NCBI RefSeq assembly: GCF_014651835.1
Contig: NZ_BMXQ01000002.1
Span: 248,001-312,000 of the forward strand
DNA length: 64,000 bases
Direction of reading: 5' to 3'
DNA from: Pigmentiphaga litoralis
GTDB taxonomy: Bacteria; Pseudomonadota; Gammaproteobacteria; Burkholderiales; Burkholderiaceae_B
Position 1 is the stretch's first letter; each line of letters begins with the position of its first letter. The notes beneath the pieces were generated by a model that worked only from the letters and a program-made list of their open reading frames with translations, ran no database searches and was not told where the DNA came from. Positions 1 to 11,339 of this stretch are shown one piece after another. The translations under genes and the position numbers were made by a program.

Positions 1-900
1 ACCAGCGGCTTTGGCGCCAAGCCCCCGTCCGAAGGGCAGCGCCGCTTCATCCGGTCGACCGAATCGATGCTTGCGCTGCTGGAAGGGCTCAAGCCGCGGT
101 GCGATGCCCAGGGCGCGCAACTGGGCCTGGCGCCGCATTCCCTGCGCGCCGTGCCGCCCGACAGCCTGCGCGACGCCATTGCCGGCCTGAACCGCATCGA
201 CCCGGCATCACCCATCCACATCCACATTGCCGAGCAGACGCAGGAAGTGGACGACTGCGTGGCCTGGAGCGGCCAACGGCCGGTGGCCTGGCTGCTGGAC
301 CATATGCCTGTCGATGCACGCTGGTGCCTGGTGCATGCCACGCACATGGACCACGAGGAATACGATCGCGGCGCGCGCAGCGGCGCGGTGGCCGGCCTGT
401 GCCCGACCACCGAAGCCAACCTGGGTGATGGCATTTTTGATTTCCCCCGATGGCGCGACCACGGCGGCATCTGGGGCGTGGGCTCGGACAGCCACGCCTG
501 CGTCAATGCCGCCGAAGAACTGATGCTGCTCGAATACGGCCAGCGGCTGTCCACCCGCCAGCGCAATGTGGGCGCCGAAGCCGCGCATCGTCATGTCGCG
601 ACCGCGTTGACGCTGGGCGCGGTGCAGGGCGGCGCGCAGGCGTCGGGCCGGGCGATCGCGGGCCTGGCGACAGGTCAGCAGGCCGACTTTGTCGTGCTCG
701 ACAGCACGCATCTTGCGCTGCAAGGCCTGGCGCCAGCAGATATGCTGTCGGCCCATGTGTTTGCCAGCCACCGCACGTCGGCCATTGCCGAGGTCTGGCG
801 GGCCGGCCAGGCGCGCGTCACCGCCGGCCGGCATCCCTTGCACGAATCGGCCGCGCGGGCCTTTGTTGCGGCGCGTGCCCAGCTTCTTCAGGACCAATGA
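1..900 (+). CDS. hutF: formimidoylglutamate deiminase, 3' part (hutF)
   Basis: The reading frame is open from base 1, so the N-terminal third lies outside the window and 299 residues remain. HutF is a cytoplasmic amidohydrolase that deiminates N-formimidoyl-L-glutamate to N-formyl-L-glutamate and ammonia in the five-step histidine pathway. Visible motifs are IHIHIAEQ (metal and substrate region), CLVHATHMD, and GVGSDSHACVNAAEELMLLEYGQRL, which carries the metal-binding aspartate in GSDSH. The family is usually about 450 residues, which fits a loss of about 150. The next gene, hutG, takes the product onward and starts over this stop codon. The family call is firm; the true start cannot be seen. 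Confidence 0.93.
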   Translation, partial: TSGFGAKPPSEGQRRFIRSTESMLALLEGLKPRCDAQGAQLGLAPHSLRAVPPDSLRDAIAGLNRIDPASPIHIHIAEQTQEVDDCVAWSGQRPVAWLLDHMPVDARWCLVHATHMDHEEYDRGARSGAVAGLCPTTEANLGDGIFDFPRWRDHGGIWGVGSDSHACVNAAEELMLLEYGQRLSTRQRNVGAEAAHRHVATALTLGAVQGGAQASGRAIAGLATGQQADFVVLDSTHLALQGLAPADMLSAHVFASHRTSAIAEVWRAGQARVTAGRHPLHESAARAFVAARAQLLQDQ

Positions 901-902
901 TC

Positions 903-1718
903 ATGATGTTCACCACCACTGAACCCGCTTTCCGTTTCCGCCAGGGCACCCGCCCGCTGCTGCTGTCGATGCCGCATGTCGGCACCCATGTGCCGCCCGC
1001 GCTGGCCGCGCGCCTGACCGAAGAATCGCGTCAGGTGCCCGACACCGACTGGCACCTGGAACGGCTGTATGACTTTGCCGACGCCATTGGCGCGTCGGTG
1101 CTGGTCGCGACCCATTCGCGTTATGTGATCGACCTGAACCGTCCGCCCGATGGCGCCAGCCTGTATCCGGGCCAGAGCGTGACGGGCCTGTGCCCGGTCG
1201 ACAATTTCGATGACCGCGGCATCTATCCCGACCCCGCCGATACGCCGGACGACGCCGAAGTGGCCGCGCGCCGCGACGCCATCTGGTATGCGTACCATGC
1301 CAAGCTGGCCGAGGAACTGGCGCGCCTGAAGGCCGCGCACGGTACCGTCGCCCTGTGGGATTGCCATTCGATCCGGTCGGTGCTGCCGCGCTTCTTTGAA
1401 GGCAAGCTGCCCGACCTGAACCTGGGCACGGGCAAGGGATCGAGCTGCGATGCCGAGCTGGCCGAGTCGGTCTATGGCATTGCGCAGCAGGCGCCGGGGC
1501 TGACAGCGATCCTGAATGGCCGCTTTACCGGCGGCTACATCACGCGCCAATATGGCCAGCCGGCCGCCGGCGTGCAGGCCATTCAGCTGGAAATGACCCA
1601 GTCGAGCTATATGCAGGAAGCGCTGCCGTTCGACTACCTGCCTGACGTCGCCAGCAAGGTGCAGCCCACCCTGCGCCGCATGCTCGAAACCGTGCTGGAG
1701 TATGTCGAGAAGCGTTAA
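903..1718 (+). CDS. hutG: N-formylglutamate deformylase
   Basis: This gene encodes 271 residues of the N-formylglutamate amidohydrolase family. The enzyme hydrolyses N-formyl-L-glutamate to glutamate and formate, the last step of histidine breakdown by the HutF route. Recognisable stretches are LLLSMPHVGTHVP near the N-terminus, DTDWHLERLYDFA, VIDLNRPPDG, LWDCHSIRSVLPRFFEGKLPDLNLG (metal-binding histidine region) and ROF-like FTGGYITRQYG near the C-terminus. Three in-frame ATGs lie at 897, 903 and 906. The 897 codon overlaps the hutF stop (ATGA), but an AGGA at about 890-893 is better spaced for 903. The pair is translationally coupled and ends the hut operon here. Confidence 0.93.
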   Translation: MMFTTTEPAFRFRQGTRPLLLSMPHVGTHVPPALAARLTEESRQVPDTDWHLERLYDFADAIGASVLVATHSRYVIDLNRPPDGASLYPGQSVTGLCPVDNFDDRGIYPDPADTPDDAEVAARRDAIWYAYHAKLAEELARLKAAHGTVALWDCHSIRSVLPRFFEGKLPDLNLGTGKGSSCDAELAESVYGIAQQAPGLTAILNGRFTGGYITRQYGQPAAGVQAIQLEMTQSSYMQEALPFDYLPDVASKVQPTLRRMLETVLEYVEKR

Positions 1719-1743
1719 GGCGGATCGGCCGGGGCAGGGCGCG

Positions 1744-3552
1744 CTACGGCGCCCCGTCCTCTTCAAGATACAACCCGCGCGTCGCCAGCTTGGCCTTGTG
1801 TTTGGCCAGGGCGGCGGCTGACGCAACCTGCTCGGGTTGCGAATACTGCCCGCCGCGGACCCGCACCGCGCCGATCGACAGGCTGGTGAAGCCGAAGAAA
1901 CGCATCATGCCGTCGCGGTCTTCGGCTTCGATGCCGCCTCGCGCCAGTGCGTCGGCATCGAATAGCGAACGCGCCTTGGTATTGAAATCCTCGATGATGT
2001 CGGCGCAGCGCTCGGCCCAGTCCTGGCTCTGGAACACCACCACGAAGTCGTCTCCCCCCACGTGCCCGACGAAGTCGCGGCGCGCATCGCAGTGGGCCAC
2101 GAACACGCTGGCCACCAGCCGGATCATCTCGTCGCCCTGCCAGTAGCCGTAGTGGTCATTGAAAGGCTTGAAGTGATTCAGGTCGCCATAGCAGGCGACA
2201 AAGTCGTTGCCACTCGCAAGCAATCGCGCAATGTGCTGGCTGATGGGAATGTTGCCGGGCAGGAAGGTCAGCGGGTTGGCGTGGCGCGCGGCTTCGATGC
2301 GGATCTCGGTCACGGCGCGCACCAGTTGTTCCCCGGTGCTCACGCCCAGGTACTTGCCGCCTTCGGTAATGATGAAGCCTTCGGTCAAATAGCGCTGGTC
2401 TTCGGACGTCAGCACCTGCGTCAAGGTGTCGATGCCGGTGTAGCGGTCCAGGGTCAGCGGCGACATGTGCGCGAACAGCGTGCAGGGTTTGCGGCCGTAC
2501 AGTTCCTTGAAGTAGGGCTTGGCGTACTGGTCAAAAAATCGTTCGCGATTGAGCAGACCGACCGGCGCGCCGTCTTCCACGATCGCGATCGAGTGCAGCG
2601 ACTCGTCGGCCTGGAACATTTCGGCCACCACCTGGTGCGGCGTATCCGGCGGCACGGCGGGCGCGCGCATCAGCATGCGTTCGACCCGGAAATCCGAATG
2701 CACCGCGCGCGCCACTTCGGGCAGCACGGCAATCTCGGTGCTATCAAGTTCGCGCCGCACGTCGGCGCCAATGGCGCGCACCACCCGCGGCGCAGGCCGC
2801 CCAAAGAAATAGCCCTGGCCATAGGCCACGCCCAGGTCGCGGATCACCCGCAGTTCGGTATCGGTCTCGATGCCTTCGACGATCACGACCGTGCCCAGGC
2901 TGGCCGCCAGGCGCAGCAGGGCATCCAGCATCTGCACCTTTTCGCCATGGTCGCCAATGTCGCGGGCAAAGAACTTGTCGATCTTGACGATGTTGGGCTT
3001 GACCTCGGTCCACAGCCGCAGGCTCGAGCATCCGTCGCCAAAATCATCCAGGGCGATCTGCACCCCGCACGCCCGCAGGCGCGCCACCGCGTCGAGCAGG
3101 GCAGGCATGTCGGCCACGCGATCATGTTCGGTCAGTTCGAACACCAGCGATTCCGGCGACACCCGGATGCTGCGCAAGATGCGCAGCAGGTCGGGCGTGT
3201 CATGACGGGCCAGCGCCTCGACCAGCGCGGCGCCGCTGATGTTCACGAACAGCTTGCCCTTCATGGCCTGCCGCGACCACGCCAGGATGCCGGCGCGCAC
3301 GCAGGCGATTTCCAGGTCGATCAGCAGGCCTTCGGCCCGCGCCGCCGCAAACATGGCGTCGGGCATGTGCAGCGCGGTGCCTTCGGGGCCGCGAATCAGG
3401 CATTCATGCGCGGTGACGGCGCCGTCGGCCAGACGCACGATGGGCTGGAACACCGGATGCAGGGCGTTGTCGGCCAGCACGCGCGCCAGCGTCCAGGGCG
3501 CATCCGCTGCCGCGTGCCAGTGCCCGGCAGGGGTCGCTCGAAGAGCAGTCAT
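1744..3552 (-). CDS. EAL-CBS-GGDEF cyclic-di-GMP signalling protein
   Basis: The product is about 602 residues with no membrane segment, so it should act in the cytoplasm. Order of domains: an EAL phosphodiesterase domain (residues about 20-265), a paired-CBS-like linker (about 290-415, with SLHSIAIVEDGAPVGLLNR and YLTEGFIITEGGKYLGV), and a C-terminal GGDEF domain (about 425-590). The EAL motif reads ECLIRG, but other catalytic positions look intact: FVNISG, FELTEHD, LDDFGDG, IVKIDKFF, VEGIET and GQGYFFGRP. The cyclase signature is GGDDF with a YGDLNHFKPFND metal loop. No RxxD inhibitory site sits ahead of it. I chose the ATG at 3552; a TTG at 3606 would add 18 residues. Which activity dominates cannot be read from sequence. 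Confidence 0.85.
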   Translation of the reverse strand: MTALRATPAGHWHAAADAPWTLARVLADNALHPVFQPIVRLADGAVTAHECLIRGPEGTALHMPDAMFAAARAEGLLIDLEIACVRAGILAWSRQAMKGKLFVNISGAALVEALARHDTPDLLRILRSIRVSPESLVFELTEHDRVADMPALLDAVARLRACGVQIALDDFGDGCSSLRLWTEVKPNIVKIDKFFARDIGDHGEKVQMLDALLRLAASLGTVVIVEGIETDTELRVIRDLGVAYGQGYFFGRPAPRVVRAIGADVRRELDSTEIAVLPEVARAVHSDFRVERMLMRAPAVPPDTPHQVVAEMFQADESLHSIAIVEDGAPVGLLNRERFFDQYAKPYFKELYGRKPCTLFAHMSPLTLDRYTGIDTLTQVLTSEDQRYLTEGFIITEGGKYLGVSTGEQLVRAVTEIRIEAARHANPLTFLPGNIPISQHIARLLASGNDFVACYGDLNHFKPFNDHYGYWQGDEMIRLVASVFVAHCDARRDFVGHVGGDDFVVVFQSQDWAERCADIIEDFNTKARSLFDADALARGGIEAEDRDGMMRFFGFTSLSIGAVRVRGGQYSQPEQVASAAALAKHKAKLATRGLYLEEDGAP

Positions 3553-3660
3553 GGGTGCACGGCGGCGAGACGCAGGAGTGGAAGGTGCGGAAGTATCCGC
3601 CCGCAAGATGTACGGCGCGTGACCGTGGCGCGGTGTGGCGCGCCGGGTACGGTTTTCCTG

Positions 3661-4440
3661 CTAGATCCAGCCCAGGGTTGCGCTCAACGCCGAGACCAGC
3701 GCGATGCCGGCGGTTTCGGTCCGCAGCACACGATCCCCGAAACGCACGGGCTGCACGCCGTGGCGGGCGGCCAGATCCATTTCTTCGGGTGACCATCCTC
3801 CTTCCGGACCAATCAGCAGTTCTACGCCATTTGCCAGGTCGCCGGCGCGCTGGGTCGCGAGTATCGTGAGGCGGTCCTTGGCGTCGGGGTCGCAGATCAG
3901 GCGCAGCGGGGCAGGGGACGGAGCGGCGGAAACGCCGTCAGGACCCGCGGGATACGCCGACACGAAGTACTGCTCGGCCGTCAGCGGCGCGAACACCTGC
4001 GGCACGCGGTTGCGGCCGGATTGCTCGCAGGCGGCCACCGCGATGCGGCGCCAGTGCACCAGGCGTTTGTCGAGCCGGTCGCCCGACAGGCGCAGCACCG
4101 AGCGGTTGGCGGCGATGGGCTGGATGGCATGGGCGCCGACTTCGACGGCCTTTTCGATCACCCAGTCCATCTTGTCGCCCGATGCGATGCCCTGGACCAG
4201 AGTGATGCGGCCGGGCAGCTCGGCTTCGCGCGGATCGTGGTCACCCAGCGCCGCCCAGCCGCCCTTGCCTTCGGCTTCGAGCCGCGCCGGCACCTGACCA
4301 CCCTGTCCATTGAACAGGATGACGTCTTCGCCATCGCGCAGCCGCAGCACGCGAAAGGCATGGTGGGCAATGTCGGCGGGTAGCGGGACGCGCGTGTTCG
4401 GCGCAAGAGGAAGATCAACGAAAAAACGTGGGAGAGACAT
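3661..4440 (-). CDS. rsmE: 16S rRNA (uracil-1498-N3)-methyltransferase RsmE
   Basis: This is a 259-residue SPOUT-class methyltransferase that methylates N3 of U1498 in 16S rRNA, near the decoding centre, on the assembled 30S subunit. The start MSLPRFFVDL is typical of the family and begins with a PUA-like domain (residues 1-75). The trefoil-knot SAM site is seen in ELLIGPEGGWSPEEM and in RFGDRVLRTETAGIALVSAL. The longer reading frame that begins at 4482 adds 14 residues with no family support, so I used 4440. It faces away from tkt, with 125 bases between the two starts. Confidence 0.94.
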   Translation of the reverse strand: MSLPRFFVDLPLAPNTRVPLPADIAHHAFRVLRLRDGEDVILFNGQGGQVPARLEAEGKGGWAALGDHDPREAELPGRITLVQGIASGDKMDWVIEKAVEVGAHAIQPIAANRSVLRLSGDRLDKRLVHWRRIAVAACEQSGRNRVPQVFAPLTAEQYFVSAYPAGPDGVSAAPSPAPLRLICDPDAKDRLTILATQRAGDLANGVELLIGPEGGWSPEEMDLAARHGVQPVRFGDRVLRTETAGIALVSALSATLGWI

Positions 4441-4565
4441 GCTGGGCGGGGGACGATGTAACAGATCAGTAACGGTCCGCACGGCGCGATCGGTGCGAAG
4501 CTGACACGAATGTTAAACTCTAAAGCTTTGTAGCTGCGGGGTTTCCCGCCGGATAGAGCGCCTTT

Positions 4566-6617
4566 ATGAGCAAGCAAGCCGCCCCTCATTCATCGATGGC
4601 CAACGCGATTCGTGCGCTGGCGATGGATGCCGTTCAACAGGCCAATTCGGGCCACCCCGGCGCGCCCATGGGCATGGCCGAGATCGCCCAGGCGTTGTGG
4701 AACAGGCATCTGCGCCACAATCCCGCCAATCCGGCGTGGGCCGATCGCGACCGTTTCGTGCTGTCGAACGGGCATGGCTCCATGCTGATTTATGCCTTGC
4801 TGCACCTGACCGGCTACGACCTGCCGATTTCCGAGCTGCGCAATTTCCGGCAAATGCATTCCCGCACGCCGGGCCACCCCGAAGTCGGCATCACCCCCGG
4901 GGTTGAGACCACCACCGGCCCGCTGGGCCAGGGTGTCTCGAACGCCGTCGGCATGGCGCTGGCCGAAGCGCTGCTGGCCACCGAGTTCAACCGCCCGGGC
5001 CTGCCTATCGTCGATCACTTCACCTACGCGTTCGTGGGTGATGGCTGCCTGATGGAAGGCGTGTCGCACGAAGTGGCCTCGCTGGCGGGCACGCTCAAGC
5101 TGTCCAAGCTGGTCGTGCTGTACGACGCGAACGGCATTTCCATCGACGGTCACATCGAACCCTGGTTCGGCGACGACACCGCCACACGTTTCGAAGCCTA
5201 TGGCTGGAACGTGATCCGCAACGTCGACGGCCATGACGTGAACGCGGTCGACGCCGCCATCGCAAGCGCCAAGGCGCAGGCCACCGCCGCGGGCGGCAAG
5301 CCCACCCTGATCGTCTGCAAGACGGTGATCGGCAAGGGCGCCCCCACCATGGCCGGCACGCATAACGTGCACGGTGCGCCGCTGGGCGACAAGGAAATCT
5401 CGGCCACCCGCGCCGCCATCGACTGGCCCCACGCGCCGTTCGAGATCCCGGCCGACGTGTACGCCGCCTGGGACGCGAAGGAAGCCGGCCACGCCGCCGA
5501 AGCGAACTGGAACAAGTGTTTTGCCGAGTACCGCACGCAGTTCCCCGAGCTGGCCGCCGAATTCGAGCGCCGCATGAAGGGTGACCTGCCTGCCGATTTT
5601 TCGGACACGCTGGCGCGCATCGTGGCCCAGACGGCCGACAAGCAGGAAACGCTGGCCAGCCGCAAGGCCTCGCAGCAGATGATCGCGGCGTTGGTCGATG
5701 TGCTGCCTGAAATGCTGGGTGGGTCGGCCGACCTGACCGGCTCGAATTTCACGGACTGGAAAGGCGTGGCGGCAGTGCGGCCAGGCGAGCAGGGCATCCA
5801 GTTCGGCCGCCACATCAACTATGGCGTCCGCGAATTCGGCATGAGCGCGATCATGAACGGGATCGCGCTGCACGGCGGCTATCTGCCGTTCGGCGGCACC
5901 TTCCTGACCTTTGCCGACTATTCGCGCAATGCGCTGCGGATGGCGGCCCTGATGAAACAACGCGTGGTGTTCGTGTTCACGCATGATTCGATCGGCCTGG
6001 GCGAAGACGGCCCGACCCACCAGTCGGTGGAACATGCCGCCAGCCTGCGTCTGATTCCGAACCTGTCGGTCTGGCGTCCGTGCGACACGACCGAAACGGC
6101 GGTGGCCTGGGGCGCGGCGGTGGAACGTCCGTCCAGCATCGGCATGCAGGTGCGTGCCGGCGGCCCGACGGCGCTGCTGCTGTCCCGCCAGAACCTGCCC
6201 TTTGTCGAACGCGACCAGGACACCATCGCGGCCGTGGCGCGCGGTGGCTATGTGCTGCGCGACGCGCTGGGCGCGGCGGCGGTGATCATCGCGACCGGAT
6301 CTGAAGTGGGCCTGGCGCTGGCCGCGCAGGAAGCGCTGGCCGCCGAAGGCGTACTGGTGCGCGTCGTGTCGATGCCGAGCACCGATGTGTTCGACCGGCA
6401 GGACGCCGACTGGCGCGAGAAAGTCTTGCCCAAGGGTCTGCCGCGCGTGGCGGTCGAGGCCGGCGTGACCGACTTCTGGCGCAAGTACGTGGGACTGGAA
6501 GGCGAAGTGGTCGGCATCGACACCTTCGGCGAATCCGCCCCGGCAGGTGTCCTGTTCAAGCATTTCGGCTTCACCGCGGAACGTGTCGCGGCTGCGGTCA
6601 AGAAAGTGATTGGTTGA
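4566..6617 (+). CDS. tkt: transketolase
   Basis: The 683-residue product is a full-length transketolase. It moves two-carbon ketol units between sugar phosphates in the pentose phosphate pathway with thiamine diphosphate and a divalent cation. Diagnostic stretches are [57 protein letters not shown], the TPP motif [18 protein letters not shown] ending in the [10 protein letters not shown] asparagine, and the pyrimidine-domain segment [19 protein letters not shown]. It is followed 53 bases later by gap and then pgk. The three genes read as one central-carbon transcription unit that ends at the hairpin near 8950. Confidence 0.97.
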   Translation: MSKQAAPHSSMANAIRALAMDAVQQANSGHPGAPMGMAEIAQALWNRHLRHNPANPAWADRDRFVLSNGHGSMLIYALLHLTGYDLPISELRNFRQMHSRTPGHPEVGITPGVETTTGPLGQGVSNAVGMALAEALLATEFNRPGLPIVDHFTYAFVGDGCLMEGVSHEVASLAGTLKLSKLVVLYDANGISIDGHIEPWFGDDTATRFEAYGWNVIRNVDGHDVNAVDAAIASAKAQATAAGGKPTLIVCKTVIGKGAPTMAGTHNVHGAPLGDKEISATRAAIDWPHAPFEIPADVYAAWDAKEAGHAAEANWNKCFAEYRTQFPELAAEFERRMKGDLPADFSDTLARIVAQTADKQETLASRKASQQMIAALVDVLPEMLGGSADLTGSNFTDWKGVAAVRPGEQGIQFGRHINYGVREFGMSAIMNGIALHGGYLPFGGTFLTFADYSRNALRMAALMKQRVVFVFTHDSIGLGEDGPTHQSVEHAASLRLIPNLSVWRPCDTTETAVAWGAAVERPSSIGMQVRAGGPTALLLSRQNLPFVERDQDTIAAVARGGYVLRDALGAAAVIIATGSEVGLALAAQEALAAEGVLVRVVSMPSTDVFDRQDADWREKVLPKGLPRVAVEAGVTDFWRKYVGLEGEVVGIDTFGESAPAGVLFKHFGFTAERVAAAVKKVIG

Positions 6618-6621
6618 GAGT

Positions 6622-6650
6622 TGACGACTAGTACCCGAATATTCATATCA
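6622..6650 (+). promoter_or_regulatory. possible sigma-70 promoter between tkt and gap
   Basis: TTGACG at 6622-6627 is followed 17 bases later by CATATC at 6645-6650, and the gap ATG lies at 6671. The -35 is near consensus and the -10 is only fair. If real, gap-pgk can be transcribed independently of tkt. This is pattern inference only. Confidence 0.35.
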
Positions 6651-6670
6651 CTACCTCGAGGAAACACACC

Positions 6671-7681
<1,011 letters not shown>

Positions 7682-7683
7682 TC

Positions 7684-8877
7684 ATGAGCAAGGTCCTCAC
7701 GCTGTCGGGTCTGGCGTCCGAAGGCAAGCTGAAGGGCAAGCGCGTATTCATCCGCGCCGACCTGAACGTGCCTTTGGGCGACCAGGGCCAGATCACGGAA
7801 GACACGCGCATCCGCGCCTCGGTGCCGGGCATCCGCCTGGCGCTGGACGCGGGCGCCGCCGTCATGGTGACCTCGCACCTCGGTCGTCCGACCGAAGGCA
7901 CGTTGACCCCGGCCGATTCGCTGGGCGTCGTGGGCGAGCGCCTGTCCGAATTGCTGGGCAAGCCGGTCCGTCTGGCGACCGACTGGGTCGACGGCGTGGA
8001 CGTCGCCCCGGGCGAAGTGGTTTTGCTCGAGAACTGCCGCGTCAACAAGGGTGAAAAGAAGAACGACGAAGCGCTGGCAAAGAAGCTGGCCGCGCTGTGC
8101 GACGTGTACGTGAACGATGCCTTTGGCACCGCGCACCGTGCCGAAGCCACCACCCACGGCATTGCGAAGTTTGCGGCCGTGGCGTGCGCCGGTCCGCTGC
8201 TCGAAGCCGAGCTGGACGCCCTGGGCCGCGCACTGCTGGCGCCCAAGCGTCCGCTGGTCGCCATCGTGGCCGGCTCCAAGGTCTCGTCCAAGCTGACGAT
8301 CCTGCGCGCGCTGGCCGACAAGGTCGACGCGCTGATCGTGGGCGGCGGCATTGCCAACACGTTCATGCTGGCCAAGGGCCTGCCGATCGGCAAGTCGCTG
8401 GCCGAGCCGGACCTGGTGGAAGAAGCCCGCGCGATCATCGATCTGATGCAATCGCGTGGCGCCGCCGTGCCGATCCCGACCGACGTCGTCTGCGCCAAGA
8501 AGTTTGCCGCTGACGCGCCTGCCGAGACCAAGGCCGCTGCCGATGTCGCCGACGACGACATGATCCTGGACATCGGCCCGCAAACCGCCGCGTTCCTGGC
8601 GGATTCGCTGAAGGCAGCCGGGACCATCGTCTGGAACGGCCCGGTGGGCGTGTTCGAGTTCGACGCGTTCGAACACGGGACCAAGACGCTGGCCCGGGCC
8701 ATCGCTGCGTCGCCGGCCTTCTCGATCGCCGGCGGTGGCGACACGCTGGCCGCGATTGCCAAGTACGGCATTGCGGACCAGGTGGGCTACATCTCGACCG
8801 GTGGCGGCGCTTTCCTGGAATTCCTGGAAGGCAAGACGCTCCCGGCCGTGGCGATCCTGCAGGAACGCGCCGCCTGA
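7684..8877 (+). CDS. pgk: phosphoglycerate kinase
   Basis: Phosphoglycerate kinase transfers the acyl phosphate of 1,3-bisphosphoglycerate to ADP. The 397-residue product has the expected family length and motifs: [13 protein letters not shown] near the N-terminus, [52 protein letters not shown] and the nucleotide-binding glycine segment [16 protein letters not shown] near the C-terminus. I placed the start at 7684, two bases after the gap stop; the open frame extends upstream inside gap but has no family homology there. The unit ends at the strong hairpin 70 bases downstream. Confidence 0.97.
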   Translation: MSKVLTLSGLASEGKLKGKRVFIRADLNVPLGDQGQITEDTRIRASVPGIRLALDAGAAVMVTSHLGRPTEGTLTPADSLGVVGERLSELLGKPVRLATDWVDGVDVAPGEVVLLENCRVNKGEKKNDEALAKKLAALCDVYVNDAFGTAHRAEATTHGIAKFAAVACAGPLLEAELDALGRALLAPKRPLVAIVAGSKVSSKLTILRALADKVDALIVGGGIANTFMLAKGLPIGKSLAEPDLVEEARAIIDLMQSRGAAVPIPTDVVCAKKFAADAPAETKAAADVADDDMILDIGPQTAAFLADSLKAAGTIVWNGPVGVFEFDAFEHGTKTLARAIAASPAFSIAGGGDTLAAIAKYGIADQVGYISTGGGAFLEFLEGKTLPAVAILQERAA

Positions 8878-9185
8878 GCGGTGGGATCCGACCGATGATC
8901 CGCGTGCGCCAGACATCGTCTGGACTGCGGCGTTTGACGTAGTACCGGGGGCTTCGAGACGGCGTAAAGTGGTAGGCCGTCTCGAAGCCTTTGTTTTGTA
9001 AATCGCTACCGAACGCAAAAACCCTGGCTCCGGCAGGGGTTGTCGCGTATCTAGTTCGGGCGAGTGGTCCACCTGCCGGGCCGGTACCGCCCAAGAATGC
9101 TTTACGGGCAGGCCTACGCGCCTGTCCGGGTCACCGATTTCGTGTTTCCGATTTGCTCAGGCATCAATCTCCAGGAGTTTCAAAA
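8878..9185 (+). other. 308-base intergenic region between pgk and fba
   Basis: This is the longest stretch without a gene in the window. Its first half holds the pgk-distal terminator hairpin (8950-8999). The second half (about 9000-9185) is the fba leader, with a possible imperfect hairpin around 9019-9040 and an AGGAG ribosome-binding site a few bases ahead of the fba ATG. I see no conserved open frame. No riboswitch class is recognisable. Confidence 0.6.
8950..8999 (+). terminator. rho-independent terminator after pgk
   Basis: A perfect 14-base-pair stem pairs 8950-8963 (GGCTTCGAGACGGC) with 8976-8989 across a 12-base loop, followed by a T-rich tract. It separates the tkt-gap-pgk unit from fba-purC. 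Confidence 0.85.
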
Positions 9186-10250
9186 ATGGCCCTAGTTTCC
9201 ATGCGTCAACTGCTCGATCACGCGGCAGAAAACGGTTACGGCATCCCCGCCTTCAACGTGAACAACCTGGAACAGGTCCAGGCCATCATGGAAGCGGCGA
9301 ACGAGACCGACAGCCCGGTCATCATGCAAGCCTCGGCAGGCGCCCGCAAGTACGCCGGCGAAGGCTTCCTGAAGGCCCTGATCGCTGCCGCGGTCGAGAC
9401 GTATCCGCACATTCCGGTGGTGATGCACCAGGACCACGGCCAGTCGCCGAAGGTGTGTGAAGGCGCCATCAACATGGGCTTTTCCAGCGTGATGATGGAC
9501 GGCTCGCTGCAGGAAGACGGCAAGACCGTCGCCGACTACGATTACAACCTCGACGTCACCAAGCGCGTCGTGGAAATGGCCCATGCCCGCGGCATTACCG
9601 TGGAAGGCGAACTGGGTTCGCTGGGCTCGCTCGAAACCATGATGGGCGACAAGGAAGACGGCCACGGCTTTGACGGCGCCCTGACCCGCGAACAGCTGCT
9701 GACCGACCCGGAACAAGCTGCGGATTTCGCCAAGCGCACCCAGATCGACGCGCTGGCCATCGCCATCGGCACCAGCCACGGCGCCTACAAGTTCTCGCGC
9801 AAGCCCACGGGCGACATCCTGGCGATCGACCGCATCAAGGAAATCCATCGCCGCCTGCCGAACACCCACCTGGTCATGCACGGCAGCTCCAGCGTGCCGC
9901 AAGACCAGCTCGCGATTATTCGCGAGTTCGGCGGCAAAATGAAGGAAACGTATGGCGTGCCGGTCGAAGAGATCCAGGAAGCCATCAAGCACGGCGTGCG
10001 CAAGATCAATATCGACACCGATATCCGTCTGGCCATGACTGCTGCGATCCGCAAGTTCTTTGCCGAGAACCCCGAAAAGTTCGACCCGCGTGATTACCTG
10101 AAGCCTGCCCGCGAAGCCGCCAAGCGCATCTGCCTGCAGCGTTACACGGAATTCGGCACCGCCGGCAACGCCAGCAAGATCAAGGCCGTGCCGCTGTCGG
10201 AAATCGCAACCATGTACGCAACGGGTAAACTCCAGCAAGTCGTCGCGTAA
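9186..10250 (+). CDS. fba: class II fructose-bisphosphate aldolase
   Basis: The 354-residue zinc-dependent aldolase interconverts fructose 1,6-bisphosphate with glyceraldehyde 3-phosphate and dihydroxyacetone phosphate. Zinc-ligand and active-site segments are visible in [44 protein letters not shown] and [13 protein letters not shown], with [20 protein letters not shown] near the C-terminus. Length and motifs match the Calvin-type class II subgroup common in beta-proteobacteria. The start at 9186 follows an AGGAG ribosome-binding site; an upstream in-frame extension to 8991 is non-homologous. purC begins 31 bases after the stop. Confidence 0.96.
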   Translation: MALVSMRQLLDHAAENGYGIPAFNVNNLEQVQAIMEAANETDSPVIMQASAGARKYAGEGFLKALIAAAVETYPHIPVVMHQDHGQSPKVCEGAINMGFSSVMMDGSLQEDGKTVADYDYNLDVTKRVVEMAHARGITVEGELGSLGSLETMMGDKEDGHGFDGALTREQLLTDPEQAADFAKRTQIDALAIAIGTSHGAYKFSRKPTGDILAIDRIKEIHRRLPNTHLVMHGSSSVPQDQLAIIREFGGKMKETYGVPVEEIQEAIKHGVRKINIDTDIRLAMTAAIRKFFAENPEKFDPRDYLKPAREAAKRICLQRYTEFGTAGNASKIKAVPLSEIATMYATGKLQQVVA

Positions 10251-10281
10251 GCGGCATCCATTCCGAACTTCAGGCAGATCC

Positions 10282-11163
10282 ATGTCCGCACCGCTTTATC
10301 AGTCCACCATTCAATCCCTGCCGTTGCTTGCGCGCGGCAAAGTGCGCGACATGTACGCGGTCGGCGATGACAAGCTGCTGATCGTGACGACCGACCGCCT
10401 GTCCGCGTTCGACGTGATCCTGGATGACCCGATTCCGGGCAAGGGCGAAGTGCTCAATTCGCTCACGGACTTCTGGTTCGATCGCCTCGGGACCATCATC
10501 CCCAACCACCTGACCGGCATCGCGCCCGAAACGGTGGTGACGGAACTGGAACGCGAACAGGTCACGGGCCGCGCGGTGGTGGTCAAGCGGCTCAAGCCGG
10601 TTTTGGTGGAAGCCGTGGTGCGGGGCTACCTGATCGGTTCGGGATGGAATGATTACCTGGCAACGGGTTCGGTCTGCGGCATCACGCTGCCGGCCGGCCT
10701 GCAACAGGCCGACAAGCTGCCGTCGCCGATCTTTACGCCGGCGGCCAAGGCTGAGCTGGGTGCGCACGATGAAAACGTCGATTTCGAGCACGTGGTGCGC
10801 GAAGTGGGCCCGCAACTGGCCGAGCAGATCCGTGAAGTGTCCCTGCGGATCTACCAGGTCGCGGCCGACTACGCCGCCCAGCGCGGCATCATCATCGCCG
10901 ATACCAAGTTCGAATTCGGCCTGGATGAAAACAACCAGCTGCACCTGATGGACGAAGTGCTGACCCCGGACTCGTCACGTTTCTGGCCTGCCGATTCGTA
11001 CACGCCGGGCATGAGCCCGCCGTCGTTCGACAAGCAGTTCGTGCGTGACTGGCTCGAGACGCAGGATTGGGGCAAGACCGCCCCGGCCCCGCGCCTGCCG
11101 GCCGATGTGCTGCAAAAGACATCGGACAAGTACAAGGAAGCACGTGCGAGGTTGGTAGCTTGA
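10282..11163 (+). CDS. purC: SAICAR synthetase
   Basis: PurC (293 residues) joins aspartate to carboxyaminoimidazole ribotide with ATP, giving SAICAR in purine synthesis. Motifs: [30 protein letters not shown] at the N-terminus, [29 protein letters not shown] (magnesium and nucleotide region) and [17 protein letters not shown]. The length fits the longer proteobacterial and eukaryote-like form rather than the 237-residue E. coli protein. It follows fba by 31 bases and ends before a strong terminator. purE and purK, which act just before it in the pathway, lie 2.4 kb downstream after two reverse-strand genes. Confidence 0.96.
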   Translation: MSAPLYQSTIQSLPLLARGKVRDMYAVGDDKLLIVTTDRLSAFDVILDDPIPGKGEVLNSLTDFWFDRLGTIIPNHLTGIAPETVVTELEREQVTGRAVVVKRLKPVLVEAVVRGYLIGSGWNDYLATGSVCGITLPAGLQQADKLPSPIFTPAAKAELGAHDENVDFEHVVREVGPQLAEQIREVSLRIYQVAADYAAQRGIIIADTKFEFGLDENNQLHLMDEVLTPDSSRFWPADSYTPGMSPPSFDKQFVRDWLETQDWGKTAPAPRLPADVLQKTSDKYKEARARLVA

Positions 11164-11252
11164 AACGGCGAATAAAACGGCTGATCGCGTGGGTAGTGAG
11201 CTTGTAAAGCCCCAGCCTGCGGCGGTCAGCAAACGAGAAGTCCGCAGGATGT

Positions 11253-11287
11253 GAAAACGCCGGTTCGAAGATGAACCGGCGTTTTTT
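11253..11287 (+). terminator. rho-independent terminator after purC
   Basis: A perfect stem pairs AAAACGCCGGTTC (11253-11265) with its complement at 11272-11284 across a six-base loop, and seven Ts occupy 11281-11287. It closes the fba-purC unit and faces the convergent gene whose stop is at 11340. Confidence 0.9.
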
Positions 11288-11339
11288 TGGCCTGCGGTAT
11301 CTGGCCTGCGTTGTTGGCTTGCGTTCTTGATGGGCGCGC

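Noticed and set aside
4590-6563. 657-residue open frame on the strand opposite tkt
   Set aside because: It mirrors tkt codon for codon, has no recognisable domain and is rich in His, Arg and Gln as expected for antisense frames in GC-rich genes.
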